Assembly (NCBI GenBank): GCA_003216195.1
Contig: QCJF01000005.1
Location: forward strand, 53,298-117,297
Reading direction: 5' to 3'
DNA: 64,000 nucleotides
DNA from: Pelagibacteraceae bacterium AG-404-P08
GTDB lineage: Bacteria > Pseudomonadota > Alphaproteobacteria > HIMB59
The position numbers were made by a program, and so were the translations under genes. A model generated the notes under the pieces. That model was not told the origin of the DNA. It was given only the letters and a program-made list of their open reading frames with translations, and ran no database searches. Below, one piece after another: positions 50,384-58,735 of this stretch (positions are counted from its first letter, which is position 1; each line of letters starts with the position of its first letter).

Positions 50384-51910
50384 ATGACTAAAATATTGCA
50401 ACCATCTAGTTTAGCCAAAGTAATAGCTGGAAATAAGAAAAAAAAACTTATAACAGTAATGTGCCATGGCGCTTTTGATGTTTTACATTACGGCCATATT
50501 AGTCATTTTAAAGAAGCGAAAGAGTATGGTGATATTCTAGTAATCAGCGTTACAGCAGATAAATATATTAATAAGGGTCCAAATAGACCATTTTTTTCTG
50601 AAAAGATTAGAATGAAAACTGTCGCTTCTTTAGATATTGTTGATTATGTAGTTTTAAGTAACAGTGATGTTTCAATAAGCATTATCAAAGCACTAAAACC
50701 TGACATCTATTGCAAAGGACCAGATTATAAAAATCATAAAAATGATATTTCAGGAAATATTAAAAAAGAAATTGAAGCTATTAAAAGTGTTGGTGGTAAA
50801 ATTTCATACACTGAAGGTAAAACTTATAGTTCAAGTAAATTAATAAATATTTTTTCAGATCATTTTAATGAAGATCAAAAAAACTATGTAAAACTCATTA
50901 AATCAAAACATTCGAACTACTATATCAATAAAATGATTGAAAAGATTTCAAAATATAATGTTCTTTGTGTTGGTGAGACAATATTAGATGAATACGTATT
51001 TTGTAAGGCTATTGGTAAATCTGGAAAGGAACCTGTACTAGTCCTTCAAGAAATGAATAGAGAAAAGTACTTAGGCGGAATAGGGATGATTTCTAATAAC
51101 GTTGCTGAGTTTGTTAATAAATCTGAAATTCTCTCAGTAATAGGAGATAGAGATATTAATTTAAAATTCATAAAAGATAATCTTAACAATAAAACTAAAT
51201 TTAATTACATAAATAAAATAAATTCTCCTACTATTACAAAAAGAAGATTTATTGACCACATTGATAAAAAAAAACTACTTGGAGTTTATGATATAAACGA
51301 TGAAAATTTTGATAGAAATCAAGAAAAAGATTTTATTAATTTATTTAGAAAATTAATTTCTAAATTTGATACTCTAATAGTAGTTGATTATGGACATGGT
51401 ATTATAAACAATACAACTTCTAAACTTATCTCAAACTCTAAAATATTTACAGCTATAAATACTCAGATAAATTCTTTTAATATTGGATTTCAAAAAATTG
51501 ATAAATATAAAAAACCTGATCTACTAATTATTAATGAGAGTGAACTAAGACATGATTTAAGAGATAATTCATCTAACGTAGATTATCTAGTTAGTAAAAT
51601 TCAGAGCACAATAAATTTTAAAAAACTTGTAATTACTCGAGGCTCTAAAGGATGTTTTTTATATTCAAAAAAACAATCTAAAGTAAAGAAAATTTTCTGT
51701 CCTGCATTCGCCACAAGAATTGTCGATAAAGTAGGATCTGGTGACGCAATGTTGTCAATGATGTCCATATGTTTAAGTGCTGGATTATCAGATGAGTTAT
51801 CATTGTTTATTGGCTCTCTGGCAGCTGCAAAGTCTGTAGAAAATATTGGAAACAGTTATACTTTAAAAAAAGTTGATTTATTAAAATCTATAAATCATAT
51901 TCTTAAATAA
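50384..51910 (+). CDS. Bifunctional nucleotidyltransferase (N-term) / PfkB sugar kinase (C-term), HldE-like with reversed domain order
   Basis: VMCHGAFDVLHYGHISHFKEAKEYGD then VGETILDEYVFC...YLGGIGMISNNVAEF...VVDYGHG...RIVDKVGSGDAMLSM. Confidence 0.88.
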   Translation: MTKILQPSSLAKVIAGNKKKKLITVMCHGAFDVLHYGHISHFKEAKEYGDILVISVTADKYINKGPNRPFFSEKIRMKTVASLDIVDYVVLSNSDVSISIIKALKPDIYCKGPDYKNHKNDISGNIKKEIEAIKSVGGKISYTEGKTYSSSKLINIFSDHFNEDQKNYVKLIKSKHSNYYINKMIEKISKYNVLCVGETILDEYVFCKAIGKSGKEPVLVLQEMNREKYLGGIGMISNNVAEFVNKSEILSVIGDRDINLKFIKDNLNNKTKFNYINKINSPTITKRRFIDHIDKKKLLGVYDINDENFDRNQEKDFINLFRKLISKFDTLIVVDYGHGIINNTTSKLISNSKIFTAINTQINSFNIGFQKIDKYKKPDLLIINESELRHDLRDNSSNVDYLVSKIQSTINFKKLVITRGSKGCFLYSKKQSKVKKIFCPAFATRIVDKVGSGDAMLSMMSICLSAGLSDELSLFIGSLAAAKSVENIGNSYTLKKVDLLKSINHILK

Positions 51911-51917
51911 TTTATTT

Positions 51918-52601
51918 ATGAGTTCTAAAACTTTAGTTATTGGTGGAGCTAGTGGAATAGGATATGAGATAAGCAAATTCTTAGTAAAAAAAAATTATAA
52001 AACATTTATTTTATCAAGAAGAAATAGCAAAAATAAAAATCATATACAATTTGATATAAATGATATAAACCATCATCAACTAAAAATTGGTAAGATTAAA
52101 AACATTATTTTCTGCCAAAGATCAAGGATTAATGATCCAATTTTAGATTATAAAACTATGATCGTTAATCCTGTAAAGTTTATTAAATCACAACTAAAAA
52201 ATTTCTTACCTAAATCTTCTATTATTTTTATAGGTTCAAGTGCTCAAAAATTTGTTTATAAGGAACAAAATGCTTTTTATCATGCATCAAGAGGATCAAT
52301 TTATTCATTGACTAAATATTTATCATATGAACTTGGAAAAAAAGATATAAGAGTGAACTGCATAATACCTTCAACATTAATTAAAAAGGAAAATAGTTCT
52401 TTTTATAAAGTTTATAAAAATCGAAAAAATTTAGAAAAATTAATTCCAAATAAAACTATGGTAAATAGTAAAAATATAGCTCAATTATGTCTTTTTTTAT
52501 GTTCTAATAATTCTATTGGAATTAATGGTGAAATCATTAATGTAGATAATGGTCTGTTTTCTATTAGTCAAGAGACAATAATGAAAGACTTATCGAGTTA
52601 A
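51918..52601 (+). CDS. SDR family oxidoreductase
   Basis: VIGGASGIGYEISKFLV, FIGSSAQK, YHASRGSIYSLTKYLSYELG. Confidence 0.88.
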   Translation: MSSKTLVIGGASGIGYEISKFLVKKNYKTFILSRRNSKNKNHIQFDINDINHHQLKIGKIKNIIFCQRSRINDPILDYKTMIVNPVKFIKSQLKNFLPKSSIIFIGSSAQKFVYKEQNAFYHASRGSIYSLTKYLSYELGKKDIRVNCIIPSTLIKKENSSFYKVYKNRKNLEKLIPNKTMVNSKNIAQLCLFLCSNNSIGINGEIINVDNGLFSISQETIMKDLSS

Positions 52602-52618
52602 ATATAAAACATTTTTAA

Positions 52619-53848
52619 TTGATTAAACATAAATTTAAAATAATTAAAACTTGTAGATTGTGTAAATCTAAAGATCTTTCATATATCTACAAATATCAAA
52701 ATAGTCCTCTTTGTGATGAATTTCTTCAAAAAAAAAATAAACAATTTTTTTACCCACTGAGGCTTCAAAAGTGCAATAAATGTCTTTTTGTACAGATAGA
52801 TACAGTTGTTGAGCCAAGAAAAATTTACGATAATTACTTATATCTTTCTCACAGTTCATCAGGTTTATCTGACCATTTTAAAAAATACGCACTAGAATTA
52901 ATCAAAGATCTAAGATTGAAAAAATTATCTAAAGTAATTGATATTGGAAGTAATGATGGAGTTTTACTTAAACATTTTCAAAAAAAAGGTTTTGAAGTTT
53001 ATGGTATAGAACCATTCAAGGAGGCTTGCGAGGTAGCTAACAATAACAATATCAGAACTATAAATTCATATTTTGATGAAAAATTGGTGAATTCTTTTAT
53101 AAAAATATTAGGTGAAGTTGATCTGATTTGCATTAATAATCTATATGCAAATGTAGAAAATCTTAATGATTTTACCAAAAATTGTGCAAAATTCCTAAAG
53201 ATCGATGGTTACCTTGTTATAGAATCATCTTATTTATTTAGCATGTTAAATAGAAATATATTTGATTTTGTTTATCATGAACATTTATCTTATTTATCTG
53301 TAACTCCACTAAAAAAGTTTATGAAATCTTATGGTTTACAGTTGATTAAAACATATAAAAATGAAAGTAAAGGAGGATCTCTAAGATACGTTTTTAAAAA
53401 AACTAGAGTGTCTATAAAGAATTATAATATAAGAAAAATTGTTGAAGATGAAAAAAAATTATATAAGAATTTTAAATATATAATGTTCAAATATGAACAA
53501 AATATAATTAATCTCAGAAATAATTTTAAAAAATTTTTATCTAAATATAATTACAAAACTATTGCTGCATTTGGAGCATCGGCAACATCAACTACTTTTC
53601 TATCAGAGATAAAGATTGGAAAAAAAATTAATTTATTTATTGATGAAAACCCTGCAAAAATTAAAACTTATTCACCAGGTTATGGAATAAAAGTCATAAG
53701 TTTGGATGATGTTGAAAAATATAATGTAGATATAATAATAATTCTAGCTTGGAGATTTAGATCCCAAATAATTAAAAAGATAAAAAAACTTAAAATAGAT
53801 TATTTAGTGCCTCTTCCAAATTTTAAAATCTACAAATACAAAAATTAA
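52619..53848 (+). CDS. Sugar C-methyltransferase-type SAM methyltransferase
   Basis: N-terminal CRLCKSKDL...LQKCNKCLFVQ zinc motif; VIDIGSNDGVLLKHFQKKGFEVYGIEP; C-terminal AAFGASATSTTFL; TTG start. Confidence 0.88.
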   Translation: MIKHKFKIIKTCRLCKSKDLSYIYKYQNSPLCDEFLQKKNKQFFYPLRLQKCNKCLFVQIDTVVEPRKIYDNYLYLSHSSSGLSDHFKKYALELIKDLRLKKLSKVIDIGSNDGVLLKHFQKKGFEVYGIEPFKEACEVANNNNIRTINSYFDEKLVNSFIKILGEVDLICINNLYANVENLNDFTKNCAKFLKIDGYLVIESSYLFSMLNRNIFDFVYHEHLSYLSVTPLKKFMKSYGLQLIKTYKNESKGGSLRYVFKKTRVSIKNYNIRKIVEDEKKLYKNFKYIMFKYEQNIINLRNNFKKFLSKYNYKTIAAFGASATSTTFLSEIKIGKKINLFIDENPAKIKTYSPGYGIKVISLDDVEKYNVDIIIILAWRFRSQIIKKIKKLKIDYLVPLPNFKIYKYKN

Positions 53849-53849
53849 A

Positions 53850-54830
53850 ATGAAAAAAATATTAGTTATTGGTGGCGCGGGTTATGTTGGCTCAAATTTG
53901 GTACCAATTTTATTGAGTGAAGGTTACAAAATAACTGTATTTGATCTATTTATATACGGCAATCATTTAAAAAATCATGAAAACCTTAATATAATTAAAG
54001 GAGATATTAGAGATTTCAATTTAATCGAAAAAATACTAAATAAAAACTTTGATGAAATAATTCATTTGGCATGTATATCAAATGATCCAAGTTTTGAATT
54101 AAATCCTCATTTAGGCAAGTCAATCAACTTTGACTCTTTTGAACCTTTACTAAAAATCTCAAAAACTAAGGGTATAAAAAAATTTATTTTTGCTTCTTCA
54201 TCAAGTGTTTATGGAGTTAAAGATGTTGAAAACGTTAATGAAAATATGTCATTGAAGCCATTAACTGATTATTCAAAATATAAAGCCATGTGTGAAGATC
54301 TTTTAATGAAATATTCAGATAAATATTTTAATACCTGCATATTGCGTCCTGCAACTGTTTGTGGTTTTTCGCCAAGACAAAGATTAGATGTTGTAGTAAA
54401 TATTTTTGCTAATTTTGCTTTTTTTAAAAATAAAATAACAATATTTGGTGGAGAACAACTTCGGCCAAATATAAATATTATTGATATGTCTTTATGTTAT
54501 TTGAAGTTAGTTGAAGAAAAGCCAGAAAATATAAATGGAGAAATATTTAATGTCGGACAAGAAAATCATTCATTAAATAAATTAGCTGAAATAACTAGAA
54601 AGGTTATTTCAAAAGACATAGCAATAGAGAAAGTGAATTCAAATGATAATAGGTCCTATCACATATCTTCAGAAAAAATATTCAAAAAATTAAAATTTAA
54701 GACAAAATACGACATAGAGGATGCTATATTTAGTTTAAAAGAGGCTTTCGAAAAAAAAGTTTTAATTAATACTTTTGATAACGATGATTACTTCAATATC
54801 AAAAAGATGCAATCATTAAACCTTGAATAA
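53850..54830 (+). CDS. NAD-dependent sugar epimerase/dehydratase
   Basis: VIGGAGYVGSNLVPILL, FASSSSVYGVK, YSKYKAMCE. Confidence 0.9.
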   Translation: MKKILVIGGAGYVGSNLVPILLSEGYKITVFDLFIYGNHLKNHENLNIIKGDIRDFNLIEKILNKNFDEIIHLACISNDPSFELNPHLGKSINFDSFEPLLKISKTKGIKKFIFASSSSVYGVKDVENVNENMSLKPLTDYSKYKAMCEDLLMKYSDKYFNTCILRPATVCGFSPRQRLDVVVNIFANFAFFKNKITIFGGEQLRPNINIIDMSLCYLKLVEEKPENINGEIFNVGQENHSLNKLAEITRKVISKDIAIEKVNSNDNRSYHISSEKIFKKLKFKTKYDIEDAIFSLKEAFEKKVLINTFDNDDYFNIKKMQSLNLE

Positions 54831-55746
54831 TTTGTCTAATCAAAATAATAAAAGAATTCTCATTTTGGGCGCTTCAGGAAAAATTGGAAACACATTATAT
54901 CATTCAATAAAGAAACATTACTACACAGTAGGAACATATTTTAATAACCAAAGAAAAGAACTTATTAAATTTGATATAAATAAGAATTCACTTTTTAAAT
55001 TAATTAAAAAAAAATCTATTTCTCATGTTATTCTGTGTCAAGGTATTGTTAATTTTGACCAAATTTCTAAAGACCCTAAAAAAGCTGAAGATACAAATTT
55101 AAAATCTTTGATAAAGCAATTAAAAGAAATTAAAGATAATAATTCTATAAATGTAATTTTTTTTTCTTCAGAGTCAATTTTTGACGGTAATGTTGGAAAT
55201 TATACTGAAGAGTCTAGTCCAAATCCTATTTTTTCATATGGTAATCAAAAATTAGTTATAGAAAATTTCATAAAATCTAATTTTCAAAATCATCTAATTT
55301 TAAGATTATCAAAAGTATATGACTCAGAAATTAATGAACAAAAATCATTGATAGTTAATTGGTTTAATTTATTAAAAAATAGTCAAAAAGTAGAGGTCGC
55401 CATTGATAATTTCATTACACCAATTCATAAAAATGATTTGATGGAATTTATTACTAGATTAATAACTAAAGATGCACAAGGCACGTATAATATTAGTTCT
55501 GATGATAACATGAGTCGTAGTAACTTTTTCGAGATTTTTTATGAAAAATATTGTTTATACTTTAATACAAAATCATTAATTGAAAAAAAACAACTTAATA
55601 TTATCTCTAAGAAAAATGCTAATATTCCAAAAAAAACATCTCTTGATAATAGAAAAGTAAAACAATTTACAGGTCATACTCCCAAATCTTTTAGTCATTA
55701 TTGTGATATATTTTTTTCTAACTTAATTGCAAATGATAAAAAATAA
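54823..55746 (+). CDS. RmlD-like sugar nucleotide reductase
   Basis: ILGASGKIGNTLYHSIK, FFSSESIFDGNVGNYTEESSPNPIFSYGNQKLVIE. Confidence 0.8.
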   Translation: MNNLSNQNNKRILILGASGKIGNTLYHSIKKHYYTVGTYFNNQRKELIKFDINKNSLFKLIKKKSISHVILCQGIVNFDQISKDPKKAEDTNLKSLIKQLKEIKDNNSINVIFFSSESIFDGNVGNYTEESSPNPIFSYGNQKLVIENFIKSNFQNHLILRLSKVYDSEINEQKSLIVNWFNLLKNSQKVEVAIDNFITPIHKNDLMEFITRLITKDAQGTYNISSDDNMSRSNFFEIFYEKYCLYFNTKSLIEKKQLNIISKKNANIPKKTSLDNRKVKQFTGHTPKSFSHYCDIFFSNLIANDKK

Positions 55747-56911
55747 AAAACAAATTATTTTCAATAGAATGCCTTTGACAAATAATTTCAGAAATTCAAT
55801 TACTTCAAATAAAAGATATTTTAAACCTTCTATTGAAGTAGATGTTAATGATGGATACTTTTTTTTAACAAAAAATTGTTCATTTAAAAAACTCAAACCA
55901 AAATTTAATTGGCTTAAATGTTATGAACCTGAGTCACATTTAGATGATGTAGTAGATGATTTAATTAAAAATAAGATAATAAAAAAAAATCAAAAGTTAT
56001 GCTTTCTTACATTTAAAGATTACACCTTATCGAATAGGTTTAAAAAAAAAGGATTTAAAAAAATAAAGTTAATAGATCCTGTTATAGATTTAAGAATTAA
56101 AAATAAAAATTTTTTGACTGAAACTTTACAATATCATTTTCAAAAAGGTTACTTAAATAAAAAAAAACATATTAATAAATATAATTTCTTGTTTGCAAGA
56201 CATATATTTGAACATGTAAGTGATTTAAGTTTATTTTTTGAAAACGCAATGAATTTAATTGTCAGCAATGGTTTCCTTTATTTAGAGGTACCGGATAGTA
56301 CCAGGGCAATAAAAACTGGAGACTCAACTTTATATTGGGAGGAGCATAATTTTTATTTCACATATAAATCGTTTAAAAGAGTTTTAAAAAGACAAGGTTA
56401 CAATATTGTTTTTTATAAAAAATATAAAGACTCACTAGAGAATTGTATAGTAGCAGTAATACAAAAAAAAACTCAAAAATATTCCATTAAACGATTGAAA
56501 GCTGATCATCATCTTTTAAATGATTACTATAAAAATCTTATGCAAAATATAAAAAATACCAAATTAATATTCAATTTTTATAAAGATAAATATCCAATTA
56601 TTTTCTATGGAGCATCTCATTTAACTTTTACATTTATAGAGCTCATGGGAATTAGTAACTATGTTCAATTTATTATTGATGATGATAAAAATAAAAATAA
56701 ACTTTTTTCACCTGTGGGAAATTTAAAAATTTTTTCATTAGATCAAACGACACTTAAAGAAAAAAATTTATTTTTTTTAGGCCTTAATCCAAATCACCAT
56801 CCCAAAGTTATATTAAAATTAAAATCAAATTATCCAAAATCAATCTTCTTTTCTATATTCCCTAAAACAAGAAATTATTATTTAAATAGCACTCTAAAAA
56901 ATGAAAAATAA
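55727..56911 (+). CDS. SAM methyltransferase, C-methyltransferase-like without N-terminal zinc motif
   Basis: ARHIFEHVSDLSLFFENAMNLIVSNGFLYLEVPDS; C-terminal IFYGASHLTFTFIELMGI. Confidence 0.75.
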   Translation: MQMIKNKKQIIFNRMPLTNNFRNSITSNKRYFKPSIEVDVNDGYFFLTKNCSFKKLKPKFNWLKCYEPESHLDDVVDDLIKNKIIKKNQKLCFLTFKDYTLSNRFKKKGFKKIKLIDPVIDLRIKNKNFLTETLQYHFQKGYLNKKKHINKYNFLFARHIFEHVSDLSLFFENAMNLIVSNGFLYLEVPDSTRAIKTGDSTLYWEEHNFYFTYKSFKRVLKRQGYNIVFYKKYKDSLENCIVAVIQKKTQKYSIKRLKADHHLLNDYYKNLMQNIKNTKLIFNFYKDKYPIIFYGASHLTFTFIELMGISNYVQFIIDDDKNKNKLFSPVGNLKIFSLDQTTLKEKNLFFLGLNPNHHPKVILKLKSNYPKSIFFSIFPKTRNYYLNSTLKNEK

Positions 56912-57404
56912 AATAGTTGAAACTTTAAGCAATTCGAAAGTAAAAGCATTGACTAAGAAGAAAATTTTAAATTTAAAAAGTTCTGCAAAAAAAAATGCCT
57001 CAAATAAATATAGAGTTTGTGCTCATCAGCCTAGAGATAAAATTCATGAGATGTTTATATTTCATGAAAAAGATTATTTCGTTAAACCCCATAAACATAT
57101 AAATAAAACTGAGTCTTTATTTATATTAAAAGGTTCTATTGACTATATAATTTTTGATAAATTAGGAACTATTGTTAATTTATATAAATTGAACGACAGA
57201 GATCATAAAAAGTTTTTATTCATCAGAGTTAGCCCAGGTACTTATCATTCAATTATTATAAAAAGCAAATATGCAATTTTTTATGAAGTTACCTCTGGTC
57301 CTTTTTATAAAAGAGATACTATATTTGCCAATTGGTATGATACTAAATTACAAAATGAATACTATTTAGAATTAAAGAATCAGGTTAAAAAATTTAATAA
57401 ATGA
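56901..57404 (+). CDS. WbuC-family cupin fold protein
   Basis: NKYRVCAHQPRDKIHEMFIFHEKDYFVKPHKHINKTESLFILKGSIDYIIFD. Confidence 0.8.
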   Translation: MKNKIVETLSNSKVKALTKKKILNLKSSAKKNASNKYRVCAHQPRDKIHEMFIFHEKDYFVKPHKHINKTESLFILKGSIDYIIFDKLGTIVNLYKLNDRDHKKFLFIRVSPGTYHSIIIKSKYAIFYEVTSGPFYKRDTIFANWYDTKLQNEYYLELKNQVKKFNK

Positions 57405-58099
57405 AAAAATATTGTTTAATAGTTGGCGAGAGCTCACAAATTTCACAATTCCTCATACCAAAATTGACACAAAAAGAGTATTCAATAATTACTACATATA
57501 ATAAGAAAAAAAATAAATTATTAAAAAATAACTCTATTTATTTAAATTTAGAGAACACTAAACGTTATAAATTTTTTATTAATAAAATAAAAAAATTAAA
57601 AATTAAATTTGATCTCATTTTATTTGTTGCTGCTATTACCCCATCACTGGATAGAAATAAAAATAGTTTTTTAAGCAATTTGAATTTTGAAGATTTTAAA
57701 AGGTATTTGAAGGTAAATTGTTACAGCTATATTTCAATTACCGAACAATTAATAAAAGAAAAAATTTTAAACAATGAATGCAAGGTATTCTTTTTCTCTA
57801 CTAAGGCCTCAAGTATTGAAAATAGAGGTAAAATTGATCATCATTTGCCCGGTGGAGATATATTATATAGAATTTCTAAAGCTGCTTTGAATTGCGCTGT
57901 TAAAAATATTGCCTTTGATTTGTCTTCTTATAAGTATAGTTTTATAGCTTATCACCCAGGATATTATAATAGTAAAATTGAGAATTTTGATAAAAATATG
58001 ATAAGAATTTCTGATCAGTTTATTAAAATAATTAGCTCTAAAAAAAAGTATTTATCTGGCTCTTTTATTGACAATGATGGAAAGTCTATTAAATGGTAA
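57401..58099 (+). CDS. SDR family oxidoreductase
   Basis: CLIVGESSQISQFLIPKL, FFSTKASSIENRG, YRISKAALNCAVKNIAFDL. Confidence 0.75.
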   Translation: MKKYCLIVGESSQISQFLIPKLTQKEYSIITTYNKKKNKLLKNNSIYLNLENTKRYKFFINKIKKLKIKFDLILFVAAITPSLDRNKNSFLSNLNFEDFKRYLKVNCYSYISITEQLIKEKILNNECKVFFFSTKASSIENRGKIDHHLPGGDILYRISKAALNCAVKNIAFDLSSYKYSFIAYHPGYYNSKIENFDKNMIRISDQFIKIISSKKKYLSGSFIDNDGKSIKW

Positions 58100-58734
58100 A
58101 TTACCTTTTAGCTCTAACTGAATTAGTCTCTACAATAGTAATTCTTTTGATATCATCTTATTTGATAAGATTTTCTTTTATTTTAAATAAGCAATATTGG
58201 ATAAAAACTAAAACACTACTTCTATCTTCTTTGTTACTCCCAATAATTACCTTTGTTATTACAAAGGTTATATCAGGTAACCTAGCATTATCTTTAGGCA
58301 TGGTAGGCGCATTATCTATTGTCAGATTTAGAAATCCAGTAAAGTCACCTTTAGAATTAGTTCTTTATTTTACACTTATTACCCTTGGTATATCTGCTTC
58401 AGTAAATATTCAATGGACTATCATTTTAAGTTTTGTGGTTATTTTCATAAATGCAATGGCTTTTATTTATGAAAATTTCCTAGTTCAAAAATTTGGTATG
58501 CCAAAATTTTTAACAAGCTTTTCAGAGGGGAATCCTTTATCCACATTGGAAATTTCTATAGATCAAGAAATTGATTTTTTGAATAATAATAACTCATTTA
58601 GCTCGCTTACCCATCATGATAGTACTTATGTTTATAGATTTGCATCGCCTAATATTTCTGATCTAAATGATATTCTTTATGAGTTAAAATCTAAAAAAGT
58701 AGAACTTATTAGCTTCAATATTCAGAAATTTTAA
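58093..58734 (+). CDS. DUF4956 membrane protein
   Basis: SGNLALSLGMVGALSIVRFRNPVKSPLELVLYFTLITLGISAS motif. Confidence 0.85.
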   Translation: MVNYLLALTELVSTIVILLISSYLIRFSFILNKQYWIKTKTLLLSSLLLPIITFVITKVISGNLALSLGMVGALSIVRFRNPVKSPLELVLYFTLITLGISASVNIQWTIILSFVVIFINAMAFIYENFLVQKFGMPKFLTSFSEGNPLSTLEISIDQEIDFLNNNNSFSSLTHHDSTYVYRFASPNISDLNDILYELKSKKVELISFNIQKF

Positions 58735-58735
58735 A

